A stretch of DNA of 64,000 bases from positions 1,324,005-1,388,004 of the forward strand of contig NZ_ATTH01000001.1 in NCBI RefSeq assembly GCF_000419585.1. Reading direction: 5' to 3'. The notes under the pieces are model-generated. The model did no database searches, was not told where the DNA came from, and saw only the letters and a program-made list of their open reading frames with translations. A program made the translations under genes and the position numbers. Below, in pieces: positions 55,334 to 64,000 of this stretch. Origin of the DNA: Salisaeta longa DSM 21114 (lineage in GTDB: Bacteria > Bacteroidota > Rhodothermia > Rhodothermales > Salinibacteraceae). Numbering within the stretch: position 1 is the first letter of the stretch; each line of letters begins with the position of its first letter.

Positions 55334-56488
55334 ATGGCCTACTTGTTTACATCCGAGTCCGTTTCCGAAGGACACCCCGATAAGGTGGCCGATCAGATTT
55401 CGGATGCCATTCTTGATGCGCTCCTTACCGAAGACAAAAACAGCCGGGTGGCCGTCGAAACGATGGTGACGACCGGCCTCGTGGTACTCTCCGGCGAGGT
55501 GCGCACCGATGCGTACGTTGAGCTGCGCGAGGTGGCCCGCGAGGTAATCCGCGACATCGGGTACACCAACCCAGAGCTTCAGTTTGACGCCGATTCGTGC
55601 GGCGTGCTCAGTAGCATCCATGAACAGAGCGACGACATCAACCGCGGCGTAGACGGCAAAGAGCAACAGGGCGCCGGCGACCAGGGCCTTATGTTTGGCT
55701 ACGCGTGCCGCGAGACGGAGGCGCTCATGCCCATGGCCATCACCTACTCGCATCGCCTGATGCAGGAGCTGGCCCACCTGCGCAAGCACACCGATGACCT
55801 GCCGTACCTGCGGCCCGACTCCAAGAGTCAGGTGACGGTAGAGTACGCGGAAGACCGGCGCACGCCGAAGCGCATTCACACCATCGTCGTCTCCACGCAG
55901 CACGACCCCGGCGTGTCGCAAAAGGAGATTGCGCGCGACGTCCGCGAGATTCTGGTGCCGCGGGCCCTGGGCGACCGGTACGACGACCTCATCGACGACG
56001 ACCTCATTCTGCACGTGAACCCCACCGGCCGATTTGTGATTGGCGGCCCGCACGGCGACACCGGCCTTACGGGCCGCAAGATCATCGTGGATACGTACGG
56101 CGGCAAGGGCGGCCACGGCGGCGGGGCCTTTAGCGGCAAGGATGCCTCGAAGGTTGACCGTAGCGCGGCCTACGCGGCCCGACACGTAGCCAAAAACCTT
56201 GTGGGCGCCGAGCTTTGCGACGAAGCGCTGGTGCAGCTTGCTTACGCCATTGGCGTGCCCGAGCCCGTCTCCATCGACGTGAACACCAACGGCACCGGGA
56301 CCATCCCCGACCGTGAGCTTGTGACGCTGGTGCGCGAGCACTTCGAGCTGTCGCCCGCGGCCATCATCGACCGGCTGGACCTGAAGCGTCCGAAGTTCCG
56401 GGATACCGCGGCCTACGGGCACTTCGGTCGTGCGGAGTTTACGTGGGAGCGTCTCGATTACGTGGATGCCCTGAAGCGCGCCGCGTGA
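55334..56488 (+). CDS. metK: S-adenosylmethionine synthase
   Basis: 384 residues from the ATG at 55334 ([20 protein letters not shown]), the invariant start region of MetK. It makes SAM from methionine and ATP. The motifs [30 protein letters not shown] and [19 protein letters not shown] are complete. A strong terminator follows. SAM is used by the neighbouring RsmG and by KamA. Confidence 0.97.
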   Translation: MAYLFTSESVSEGHPDKVADQISDAILDALLTEDKNSRVAVETMVTTGLVVLSGEVRTDAYVELREVAREVIRDIGYTNPELQFDADSCGVLSSIHEQSDDINRGVDGKEQQGAGDQGLMFGYACRETEALMPMAITYSHRLMQELAHLRKHTDDLPYLRPDSKSQVTVEYAEDRRTPKRIHTIVVSTQHDPGVSQKEIARDVREILVPRALGDRYDDLIDDDLILHVNPTGRFVIGGPHGDTGLTGRKIIVDTYGGKGGHGGGAFSGKDASKVDRSAAYAARHVAKNLVGAELCDEALVQLAYAIGVPEPVSIDVNTNGTGTIPDRELVTLVREHFELSPAAIIDRLDLKRPKFRDTAAYGHFGRAEFTWERLDYVDALKRAA

Positions 56489-56525
56489 TGCGATGCACCG
56501 CGGATATGCTCCGCCCCCCTGCAAG

Positions 56526-56565
56526 CGGCGGCCCGTCTTTCCACAAGGCGGGTCGCCGTTTTTTT
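56526..56565 (+). terminator. Rho-independent terminator after metK
   Basis: CGGCGGCCCG (56526-56535) pairs imperfectly with CGGGTCGCCG (56549-56558), then a run of seven T (56559-56565). It is 37 bases after the metK stop. Confidence 0.88.
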
Positions 56566-56634
56566 ATTGTGATTGGGCCACGCCGCCCGCTTGAGCTCTT
56601 CGGCCGTGATGTTCAACAGTGCCCTTCTCTTGCA

Positions 56635-59600
56635 CTACACAGACGAGGAGCGGTCTGCGTAATCAGAAGGCGAGCAGCCCATCTGCTTTTTAAAGCAGCG
56701 ACTGAAGTAGGAATGGCTATTGAACCCTACGGCATACGCCACTTCAGCCACCGTACCCTTGTTGTCGGCCAGAAGCCGCGTGGCGACCTGAATCCGCACC
56801 GCGCGAAGGAACTGGTTAGGCGTTTGATCCACCGTTTTCTTCAGATGGCGCCGCAACGTGCGTGGCGTCATCGACACAGCCTCAGCCATGTCTGCAACGC
56901 CTACCTCCGGGTCCACCAAGTGCGCTTCGAGATACGTTTGAAGTGACTGCATGACTTCGTCCGTCGCAGCGCTTGAAGCATCGGCGCCGATAGCGTCGTA
57001 CATAGCGGCACTCACAAGCGACGCAGGCCCGCTCGGTTCCGTTTGAAGTTGCTCGCGGAGGCGATGGCGTGTGGTGATGTGTTGGTGCACATGCGCACGC
57101 AGCACGTCGGGAACAAACGGTTTCGTGAGGTACGCATCTGCCCCCGATGTGAGCCCAGTTATCTGGTCATCGGTGTCGGCGCGCGCTGTGAGCATCACAA
57201 CGGGGATGTCTTCCGTTGCGTCGTGCTTGCGCAGTGCCGCCACCAGCTCCATACCATCCACGCGGGGCATCACTACGTCTGCCACAACGCAATCCGGGAG
57301 GATTTCGCGAGACATGCGCAGCGCCGCGTGCCCATCGGAAGCCGCACGCACGAGATAATCAGGCTCCAGGATGGAGCGGACAAACGTTCGCATGTCGGGG
57401 TCATCATCGACAACGAGCACCGTAGGTTGAGCGGTAGCTGTCCCGGAAGAATAGGCTGCCGGCGCTGCTCGCGCAGATGGTTGCTGAGCACGCTCAGCAG
57501 ATCCATCGCCTGCAAATGCCTCGTGCGAGTCCGGTACATGGGGCGACAAGGCACTGCCAGACGTGCCATCTCCTGAGCATCGTTTGGCGGATGGGTTGTT
57601 TGGTCTTGCGGGCGACCGGTCTATCTCAACAGGCCATATGACGATAAACGTACTTCCATGCGTACCCGGGCTTTCTACGCGCAAGGTGCCATTGTGCAGC
57701 GACGTGAGCGCATAAGCCAGTGCCAAGCCGATGCCTGTGCCGCTCTTCGTTGTGCGCGCGCTTCGGTAGAAGCGCTCGAAGACGTGTTCTTGTTCACTCA
57801 CGCTTAGCCCAGGACCCGTATCGTGAACGGCGATGCGCGCATTATGGTCTTGTACAGAAGCTGTCACACGCACGCGTCCACCACGCGGCGTATACTTCAG
57901 CGCGTTCTCCAGCAAATTTCCCAGAACCGTCTCCATGTGCTCCGCATCGAGTTCCACCGCCGCTCGAGCAGCCTCAACATCCACCAGCAGATCAATTTGT
58001 GCTTCGTGGGCCCGGTGCGCGAAGCGCTCTGCAACGCGTTCCACAAAGTCCGCCAACGGATAGCGGCGCACCGTTAATGACAACCGCCCAGCATCGTATT
58101 TGGCAAGGTTCAGCACTTGTACCGTAAGCGCTTCGAGACGCTCGCTGTTGGCTTCAACAATGTGCAATGAACGCCGGAGCGAAGCCGAGAGCTCTTCGTC
58201 ACCTCTGAGCACGTGCTGCACCGGGCCCTTAATAAGTGCGAGGGGGGTACGTAGCTCATGACTGATGCTCGTAAAGAACCGAGACTTCCGTTCGTTGAGG
58301 TCTGCTAACACGCGGGCTTGTTCCTCGACCACCTCGAGCGCCTCCTCGGTTGATTGTTTCTCGAGACGCAGCGCCTTTGTTTTTTCTCGCACCTGTCGGC
58401 TTAGTTCGTCCTCCCGCTGCCGGAGCCGCCGCAGCCGGTACTGCACGCCGCCGTACACGATGGCACCTGCAATGCCCAGCACGAGGAGGCCGAGCACCAC
58501 CCGGAACCACGTGGTCTCGTAGACGGTCGGTTTGAGCACAATCACCTGGGTGGCCGGGGGCGACCAGCCGCTGCGCGCGCTCCGCACCGACACCTCGAAG
58601 GTGTAGCTGCCCGGATCCAGATTGGTGAAGAACGCTTCGCGGCGGTCCACTTCGATCCACCGCTGATGGAGGCCCCGCAGACGATAGCGGAACGTCAGGT
58701 GCTCCGGATCGCGGAAATGCAAGGCGGCATAGCGTATCGAGAAGTTGCGCTGATCGGGCGGCAGGGGGAGGCGCCCGGCATCGACAAAGCGGGGGGCGCC
58801 GCCCTCGGGCACAAGCGCTTCCACGACGACCGGCGGAGCGGACTCGCGTACCGGGTCGGTTGCCGGATCCACGACGACGGCGCCTTCTTGCGTGGGAAAC
58901 CACAGCCGTCCATCCTGTGCCCGGATTCCGGCAGGCTGCACGCCGCCGTTTGCCTCGCGGTTGCGGAGGCCGTGCCGGGTGGTGTAGGGAATAGACCGAA
59001 CCTGCGAACGCGATCCATTGGCCACGGCGTTGAGCGCCGCACGACGCACCCAAAACAACCCGCGGTTGCTGCTCATCCAAAACCGCTCCTGCGAATCTGT
59101 CAAAATCCGATGGAGGACATTGTCAAACAAGCCCTCAGCGGTTGTAATGTGCGCGAGCGACGCAGCAACGAGTGACGTGTCGTCCTGCGCGGCCCACTGT
59201 ATGCGCACAAGGCCTTCATCCTCGGTAGCAAGCCAAAATGTGCCCGTCGGATCGCGGTAAATGTCGCGGATGAGATTGGAGGGCAGCCCATCGGCCTGGG
59301 TAAACGCGACAAACCGACCGTTGTGATAGCGCGCAATGCCGCCGCCGTTGGTGCCCACCCAGAGCGCACCATCAGGCGTCTCGCGGATGACACGCACGTA
59401 TGGATGCGGCAGACCGCTGTTTTGGGGCATGAAGCGCGTCCAGGGGGCGGAAGCATCGGTTGCCTGCTCGCGCCGATACAGTCCGTTTTCGGTACCCACC
59501 CAGAGGCGTCCGTCGCGGTCTTCGTAGATGGCACGGATGCGTGTCGGGCGAAACGGATTGGGGGCATTTGGGTGGGCACATTGTGCATCTTCCACGCGAC

Positions 59601-60993
59601 AGAGGTCGGTTCCGCCAACCCAAAATGCACCGGACCGGCCCTGATGGAGGGCCCAGACGTTGCGGAGGATTTCGGCCCCCTTGCGAAAGAAATACGTTCG
59701 CGTCGTGTCCGCATCCGGATCCAATCGCACCGCCCCGCCACCTAGGGTGCCCATCCATATCGATCCGTCGCGGTGTTGCTCAATTGGGTAAATAATCGAG
59801 CTCGAAAGCCCCTCCGAAGTGCCCCATACACGAACACGTGAGGGATGCAACTGCACGAGACCATTGCCGGAGGTGCCCAGCCACAACACGCTGTGTGGAC
59901 CCCGCTGCACCGCTTCGATAGTGGATGACGCACGGTAGATGACATGTCCATTGCGTTCTAGCGTGCGCCCCGTGTTGGTCCATACCGTTCCGGCATGATT
60001 AAAGCGCAACCGTCGGTTTTTACGAAAGGTAGTGAAGGCAACGGATCGGCCGGAGTCTGGCACAAAACGTCCCGCGGTGTACCGCAGCAAACGATTGGGC
60101 GTAGTGAGCCACGTGACGCCCGTCGCATCTACAAACAGATCATGGACCGCGCCATCGGGCTTATCTCTGGCGAGGGTTGTGAGCGTGCCGGCGGCCCAGC
60201 GTTGGACGTGGGGAAAAGTCCCGATCCAAAGTGACGCCGAGTCGGGATGGGCCGCGAGGTCATACACCGCCTCCCCCGCTAACCCATTGGCCGTGGTCCA
60301 GGTGCGCACCGACCCGTTTGGACCCCGGCGCAGCAGCCCGTCATTGGTGCCTACCCAAAGCGTGCCATCGGGGCGTTCGAGCAGCGAGAGCACGCGGCCG
60401 CCGGGCACCGGCACATCCACGCGGCGCAGGCGGTTGGCATCGGTCCAGCGGTACAGCCCATTGTTGGTCCCAACCCATACAGTGCGCGAAGGCCCCACGT
60501 GAAACGCCGTGACGACGCGCGGGCCCGTGTTGATCGTCTCGAAGCGTCCGTTGTGCAGGCGCACCAGCTGGCGCGATTCGGTAACGAGCCAGAGGCCGTC
60601 GGGATGCGGTTGGACGCGCGTGATGCGACTGCTGGGCAGGCCGGGCGTGGTGCCTGAGCGGTAGACGCGAAACCGAGCGCCATCGAAGCGCACCAGTCCG
60701 TCGAACGTCGCCATCCAGAGGTAGCCGTCGTTGGTGCGCGCCAGATCGTTGATGGCATTCACCGGCAGCCCGTCCTTCACGGTCCACTGCGTGCGGACGA
60801 ACGTCGGTGCAGCTCCGGTATCTGGCAGTGCTGACGGTCCAGAAAAGGGTACGGGCAAGCCGTGCACCCTCGATCCAATGAGAGGCCCCACGAGCAGAAG
60901 AGACACGACCCATAACCATGTGCGTGCGGAGACAGAAGCGACCACGTGATTCGGGGATGAGAAGGCGAAAGCAGTACGTGCAACGTCAAACAT
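56635..60993 (-). CDS. Hybrid two-component system regulator (Reg_prop/Y_Y_Y/HisKA/REC/AraC)
   Basis: 1452 residues from the ATG at 60993 (MFDVARTAFAFSS); an ATG at 61017 is possible. An N-terminal membrane segment, a periplasmic beta-propeller of repeated W(V/I)GT..GL.R units (about 70-660), a Y_Y_Y domain (about 765-820), TM2 (VVLGLLVLGIAGAIVYGG), coiled coil, HisKA with SISHELRTP (His near 914), HATPase_c (GPGLSVSEQEHVFERFYR), receiver with VLVVDDDPDMR and phospho-Asp in VVADVVMP (near 1240), and a C-terminal AraC HTH (about 1355-1447). HTCS regulators usually sense oligosaccharides and control glycan genes. It is divergent from the LamG gene, with four phased repeats between them. Confidence 0.96.
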   Translation of the reverse strand: MFDVARTAFAFSSPNHVVASVSARTWLWVVSLLLVGPLIGSRVHGLPVPFSGPSALPDTGAAPTFVRTQWTVKDGLPVNAINDLARTNDGYLWMATFDGLVRFDGARFRVYRSGTTPGLPSSRITRVQPHPDGLWLVTESRQLVRLHNGRFETINTGPRVVTAFHVGPSRTVWVGTNNGLYRWTDANRLRRVDVPVPGGRVLSLLERPDGTLWVGTNDGLLRRGPNGSVRTWTTANGLAGEAVYDLAAHPDSASLWIGTFPHVQRWAAGTLTTLARDKPDGAVHDLFVDATGVTWLTTPNRLLRYTAGRFVPDSGRSVAFTTFRKNRRLRFNHAGTVWTNTGRTLERNGHVIYRASSTIEAVQRGPHSVLWLGTSGNGLVQLHPSRVRVWGTSEGLSSSIIYPIEQHRDGSIWMGTLGGGAVRLDPDADTTRTYFFRKGAEILRNVWALHQGRSGAFWVGGTDLCRVEDAQCAHPNAPNPFRPTRIRAIYEDRDGRLWVGTENGLYRREQATDASAPWTRFMPQNSGLPHPYVRVIRETPDGALWVGTNGGGIARYHNGRFVAFTQADGLPSNLIRDIYRDPTGTFWLATEDEGLVRIQWAAQDDTSLVAASLAHITTAEGLFDNVLHRILTDSQERFWMSSNRGLFWVRRAALNAVANGSRSQVRSIPYTTRHGLRNREANGGVQPAGIRAQDGRLWFPTQEGAVVVDPATDPVRESAPPVVVEALVPEGGAPRFVDAGRLPLPPDQRNFSIRYAALHFRDPEHLTFRYRLRGLHQRWIEVDRREAFFTNLDPGSYTFEVSVRSARSGWSPPATQVIVLKPTVYETTWFRVVLGLLVLGIAGAIVYGGVQYRLRRLRQREDELSRQVREKTKALRLEKQSTEEALEVVEEQARVLADLNERKSRFFTSISHELRTPLALIKGPVQHVLRGDEELSASLRRSLHIVEANSERLEALTVQVLNLAKYDAGRLSLTVRRYPLADFVERVAERFAHRAHEAQIDLLVDVEAARAAVELDAEHMETVLGNLLENALKYTPRGGRVRVTASVQDHNARIAVHDTGPGLSVSEQEHVFERFYRSARTTKSGTGIGLALAYALTSLHNGTLRVESPGTHGSTFIVIWPVEIDRSPARPNNPSAKRCSGDGTSGSALSPHVPDSHEAFAGDGSAERAQQPSARAAPAAYSSGTATAQPTVLVVDDDPDMRTFVRSILEPDYLVRAASDGHAALRMSREILPDCVVADVVMPRVDGMELVAALRKHDATEDIPVVMLTARADTDDQITGLTSGADAYLTKPFVPDVLRAHVHQHITTRHRLREQLQTEPSGPASLVSAAMYDAIGADASSAATDEVMQSLQTYLEAHLVDPEVGVADMAEAVSMTPRTLRRHLKKTVDQTPNQFLRAVRIQVATRLLADNKGTVAEVAYAVGFNSHSYFSRCFKKQMGCSPSDYADRSSSV

Positions 60994-61055
60994 ATCCCCT
61001 GTGGCCGACAGGAGCAACCGGGAGAGAGAGCTGCGAGGATCGAATACGGACGTTT

Positions 61056-61092
61056 AGACCTGTCAGGTCTCCAAAGCCTGACAGGTCTTTTT
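61056..61092. repeat. AGACCTGTCAGG inverted repeat, copy 1
   Basis: A perfect 12-bp stem, AGACCTGTCAGG (61056-61067) with CCTGACAGGTCT (61077-61088), 9-base loop, followed by TTTTT on plus. It looks like a terminator but lies between two divergent genes. The same stem recurs at 63595-63627, on the other side of the LamG gene. Confidence 0.85.
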
Positions 61093-61137
61093 ACGGTTCT
61101 CTTTTTCAATAGAACGCGGCCCGCAGCGCCGTCTGGG

Positions 61138-61221
61138 GCAGATTGGCCGATGTGTGCAAGAGATTGTCCGATAAGTGAAAGACATTGGGATGCCACATCG
61201 GTGGATTGTTATCGCGTGGAT
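61138..61221. promoter_or_regulatory. Four direct repeats at exactly 21-bp spacing, probable HTCS/AraC-type operator
   Basis: ATTG recurs at 61142, 61163, 61184 and 61205, each 21 bases apart. Copies 1 and 2 are strong (consensus GATTGNCCGATNNGTG, 61141-61156 and 61162-61177). Copies 3 and 4 keep ATTG and part of the rest. They lie between the divergent HTCS and LamG genes, ending 35 bases before the LamG ATG. AraC-family proteins bind direct half-sites 21 bp apart. Confidence 0.6.
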
Positions 61222-61255
61222 TTTTGCCTCCAGACGTCTCCGATGAATCATTCTC

Positions 61256-63562
61256 ATGCTACAACCCCAGATGACGATGCATCGCATTCCCAACCTTGGT
61301 CGCCTCTCCACTACAGCATCCAGCACCCCGTCTTGCGTTCAAGTTGCTCTTCTAGCCATTTTTGGAATCGTGGCCGCCCTGGCACCATTGAGTCGCGCTC
61401 AGTCCGTGAAGACGACAGCAGAACCGCAGATGAATGCGGATGCCCCACGGCCGTCCATCGGAGTAGCAAAGCCCGTCCTCCGGCTCTCGGTTGCCAGCAC
61501 AGCCGATGCGCTCTACCCTGATGAACAGGCGACGCTCACGTTCACGCTCCGCAACCTTGGAGAAGGCGACGCTACTAACGTGACCATTGACTTGAATGTA
61601 CAGAGCGGACTAATCCTCAACAGCATCACACCCGGGGACGGCACCGTGACGGACGGCACCTGGAGCGTGTCGCGCGTCGATGCAGGCGAAGCAATCGATC
61701 TGGTGGTGGACGTCACGAAAGACGGCACGGTGCCCGGCGTGATGCGCCCGGCCATTACCGGAGCCGACCAGTCGCTGGACCGGTTGGATGGAGCGGGCAT
61801 CGCCATTACGCCCCTCACCGTTGACGTCGGATCGAGCCTGCTGCTGGATGATCCCGACGACTACGTCGTTCTCGAGAACGAATCCGCATTCGACTTTACG
61901 GGCAACTTCAGCGTCGCCTTCTGGGTCTACCTGAACGACCGCCCGTCCTTTGGCGGATTGGTGACCAAGGGGGACACGGCGTGGCGCGTTCAGCTTTCGG
62001 AGGATGGAACTGCGTTTACCTTCGACACCCGCCATTCGCAGGGATTGGCCGCATCGACGACGGCCAACGCGTCTGTCCAATCGTTTCGGTGGTACCACAT
62101 CGCCGCCGTGTACGACCGCGATGCAGGCCAGAAGCGCCTGTACGTGAACGGGGTGCTCTCGGGTAGTTCTGCCGAAACCCGCGCTGTCAACCAGAATGAC
62201 AACCCCGTGTGGCTGGGCAGCAATGCCGATTTCCCGGAGCGGACCATCGGCGGCGCGCTGGATAACGTTTCCATTTGGAACCGCGTGATCTCGCTGGAGC
62301 GCATCCGGGCGCATGCCCACGAGTACGCACCGTCCTACTGGGACATTTACAGTACGGCCTCCGCCGAGCGCCTTCGTGCTTCGAACGACGTGCCTCCGAA
62401 CGAAGGATTGGTGGCGGCCTATCGCTTCGACCACAACGCCGACGCCGACGCCTACGATATTGCTGTTGCCGATGCGGGCGGCGCGCAAAATGGCACCTCG
62501 CCCGGCACGCCCACGCTGCAAACTGATATCCCCGTGCCTGTGGGCGATGAGAGCGCCATTCTAACCGATGGGCAGCCCGGTAGCGTCGGCGGAACCGGCG
62601 CATCGATGACCGTGAATCCCATCTCGTTCGCAAGCAACGCGTATGTGGCGGCTTACCGGCAAGGACGCGCCGATGGTGCCTTGGTCGATGGTACAGCTCC
62701 AGAAGAAGACTTCTCCGATGTCTCCGTTACGCGGCGCCTGAATCCGGTGTGGGGCGTGTGGGTTGGCCCCGAAGATGCCGAAGGCGAGGTGACTCTCGCC
62801 ATCGACTTCAGCAACGTCTCGGGAATCGCCGATCCGTCGCAGGCCATTTTGCTGGGGCGGACCGCTCCGGGCGAACCGTGGCTTGAGGTTTCGTTGGCCA
62901 CACTCGACCCCGACGCCCGCACCTTCACGTACACGTTTCTCCGGGGCGAAGACGAATCCCAAGGATTTCAGTTTGCCGTCGCAGCGCCGAATGATGCCCT
63001 CCCCGTCGAACTGACGGCCTTCACCGCCACCCGCGACGGCGAGGGGGCGCTGCTGGAATGGACCACGGCCAGCGAGCAGAACAACGCCGGGTTTGAGATC
63101 CAGCGGCGCTCCGGCGAAACCGAGACGTGGACGGCCCTCGGCTTCGTCGAAGGCGCCGGCACCACCCAAGAGGCCCAGACCTACCGCTTCCGCGTCGAGG
63201 ATCTGCCGGTGGGCACGCACCGCTTCCGCCTGAAGCAGACGGACACCGACGGATCGGCGCACTACAGCGACGTGGTTGCCCTGGACGTGACGATGGCCGA
63301 GGCCTACCGCCTTGTGGCTCCGCATCCGAACCCGGCTCCCGATGGCGCCACGCTCCGCCTTTCCGTTGCGCAGTCGCAACAGGTCCGGATTGCGGTGTAC
63401 GACCTGTTGGGCCGTGAAGTGGCGACGGCGTTCCGCGGCACCGTCCCGGCGCAGACCGAGCGGTCGATCCGCATCGGCGACGGGCTGCCGTCCGGAAGCT
63501 ACTTCATTCGCGTAACCGGCGAGCAGTTCAGCGCCACCGAGCGGCTGACCGTGGTGCAGTGA
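61256..63562 (+). CDS. Secreted LamG-domain surface protein with T9SS sorting domain
   Basis: 768 residues from the ATG at 61256 (or the ATG at 61274). Signal peptide (VALLAIFGIVAALAPLSRAQ), a CARDB/DUF11-like Ig domain (about 70-190, TLTFTLRNLGEGDATNVTI), a LamG/concanavalin-like domain (about 195-360, FSVAFWVYLNDRPS; WYHIAAVYDRDAGQKRLYVNG), a middle beta domain (LNPVWGVWVGPEDAEG), an FN3-like part (PVELTAFTATRDGEGALLEW-type), and a C-terminal T9SS sorting domain (PHPNPAPDGATLRLSV; VYDLLGREVAT). It is probably a surface adhesin or glycan-binding protein. It has no catalytic motif that I recognise. It is divergent from the HTCS and is flanked by two copies of the AGACCTGTCAGG hairpin. Confidence 0.88.
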   Translation: MLQPQMTMHRIPNLGRLSTTASSTPSCVQVALLAIFGIVAALAPLSRAQSVKTTAEPQMNADAPRPSIGVAKPVLRLSVASTADALYPDEQATLTFTLRNLGEGDATNVTIDLNVQSGLILNSITPGDGTVTDGTWSVSRVDAGEAIDLVVDVTKDGTVPGVMRPAITGADQSLDRLDGAGIAITPLTVDVGSSLLLDDPDDYVVLENESAFDFTGNFSVAFWVYLNDRPSFGGLVTKGDTAWRVQLSEDGTAFTFDTRHSQGLAASTTANASVQSFRWYHIAAVYDRDAGQKRLYVNGVLSGSSAETRAVNQNDNPVWLGSNADFPERTIGGALDNVSIWNRVISLERIRAHAHEYAPSYWDIYSTASAERLRASNDVPPNEGLVAAYRFDHNADADAYDIAVADAGGAQNGTSPGTPTLQTDIPVPVGDESAILTDGQPGSVGGTGASMTVNPISFASNAYVAAYRQGRADGALVDGTAPEEDFSDVSVTRRLNPVWGVWVGPEDAEGEVTLAIDFSNVSGIADPSQAILLGRTAPGEPWLEVSLATLDPDARTFTYTFLRGEDESQGFQFAVAAPNDALPVELTAFTATRDGEGALLEWTTASEQNNAGFEIQRRSGETETWTALGFVEGAGTTQEAQTYRFRVEDLPVGTHRFRLKQTDTDGSAHYSDVVALDVTMAEAYRLVAPHPNPAPDGATLRLSVAQSQQVRIAVYDLLGREVATAFRGTVPAQTERSIRIGDGLPSGSYFIRVTGEQFSATERLTVVQ

Positions 63563-63594
63563 CGCATGGGCGTTTGACTCCGTTCTGCATCTCC

Positions 63595-63627
63595 AGACCT
63601 GTCAGGTTTTAGCAACCTGACAGGTCT
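63595..63627. repeat. AGACCTGTCAGG inverted repeat, copy 2
   Basis: A perfect 14-bp stem, AGACCTGTCAGGTT (63595-63608) with AACCTGACAGGTCT (63614-63627), loop TTAGC, then TTGTTATT. It lies 32 bases after the LamG stop and can serve as its terminator. Twelve of the 14 stem bases are identical to copy 1. Confidence 0.88.
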
Positions 63628-63672
63628 TGTTATTGGTACCGCGTTATTGGCAGCGAACCCCACCGTCAGTGA

Positions 63673-64000
63673 TTATGCCACGCCGCCCGTCAGGGCCCAG
63701 GCCACGATGCCGCCGAGTAGCACAGCGATGAAGCCGTACACCACAAGCCGCTTCACCGACACGCTGTCGCTGCCGTGATCGTGCCCACCGCCCGCGTGCA
63801 TCCGGCGGTGTTGCCACCGCAGGTACAGCTGCGCGCCCACCACGGCCACCGACGCGACGTTCATCCAGAACGTGTAGTCGATCGCAAACTGCGTTAGGGC
63901 CGCGATCTCGCGCGCGCCCTCGGGCACCCATCCGATAAGTGCAAACGAGCCGTTCAAGATCAGCGCCGTAGCAACGATGCTCACGTACATGATGCCGGCG
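63673..64000 (-). CDS. Probable permease (UPF0718/YraQ-like), C-terminal part, runs off right edge
   Basis: About 109 residues are visible; the frame stays open past the ATG at 63988-63990 to the edge (AGIMYVSIVATALILNG), so that ATG is probably internal. Three membrane segments: VSIVATALILNGSFALIGWV, TFWMNVASVAVVGAQLYL and LVVYGFIAVLLGGIVAWAL. A His-rich loop (HRRMHAGGGHDHG) lies between the last two. The DYTFWMN motif and the His-rich loop recall DUF318/UPF0718 permeases for metals or small solutes. This is a tentative call from a fragment. Confidence 0.5.
   Translation of the reverse strand, partial: AGIMYVSIVATALILNGSFALIGWVPEGAREIAALTQFAIDYTFWMNVASVAVVGAQLYLRWQHRRMHAGGGHDHGSDSVSVKRLVVYGFIAVLLGGIVAWALTGGVA

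Noticed and set aside
58700-60800. Periodic similarity inside the HTCS gene as a DNA repeat
   Set aside because: It is the protein-level repetition of Reg_prop propeller blades (WVGT..GL), not a nucleotide repeat.

Overview
The window looks like a chromosomal segment of a GC-rich, aerobic, polysaccharide-degrading member of the Rhodothermota (the Rhodothermus/Salinibacter side of the Bacteroidota). The evidence is a complete alternative complex III operon next to a caa3 oxidase whose subunit I has the YSHP motif of A2-type enzymes (first described in Rhodothermus), a SusC/SusD glycan-uptake locus, T9SS-type C-terminal sorting domains, and a Reg_prop/Y_Y_Y hybrid two-component regulator. I see no phage, CRISPR array, insertion sequence or plasmid module; this is mostly core genome.

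Layout. 1-1688: 5' part of a TonB-dependent receptor gene running off the left edge. 1923-4214: FAD/NAD(P) reductase fused to a membrane polyferredoxin. 4367-5658: NAD kinase, then tRNA-Phe and tRNA-Asp with a promoter and a terminator. 5697-11161: stress/redox signalling island of two universal stress proteins around a GAF-PAS histidine kinase (FixL-like PAS) and a NarL-type regulator, ending in an orphan OpuBA-like ABC ATPase. 11344-12921: small unknown gene, then queD-queC; QueC lacks its zinc cysteines. 12934-25578: starch utilisation locus read leftward (susC, susD, SusE/F-like lipoprotein, large secreted GH13, small lipoprotein, second GH13), with three LacI-type palindromes upstream of susC. 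25961-31295: ACT-malic enzyme, GT2, LapA-like protein, a corA gene broken by one in-frame TAA, and lysine 2,3-aminomutase. 31756-39413: rho, TANGO2/NRDE protein, ZIP transporter, then metF-ppk1-unknown (CYTH-like?), and a small membrane protein.

39509-53714 is the respiratory block, read leftward: actA-B-C-D-E-F, an FN3/TM protein, SCO1, and caa3 subunits II, I, III, IV. Together these oxidise menaquinol and pass electrons through the ActA/ActE haems and the cytochrome c domain of subunit II to oxygen. 54061-56488: rsmG, a GNAT acetyltransferase, and metK in the opposite direction. 56635-63562: a hybrid two-component regulator divergent from a secreted LamG protein. Four direct repeats with exactly 21-bp phasing lie between them and are probably the regulator's binding sites. 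The right edge holds the C-terminus of a probable permease.

The most unusual items are the phased 21-bp repeats, the cysteine-less QueC, the apparently circularly permuted reductase-polyferredoxin fusion, the single-stop corA, and the triple operator array of the starch locus. I found no wholly new defence or mobile system. Starts were chosen by domain boundaries and, in a few cases, by SD-like sequences. No database search was possible.
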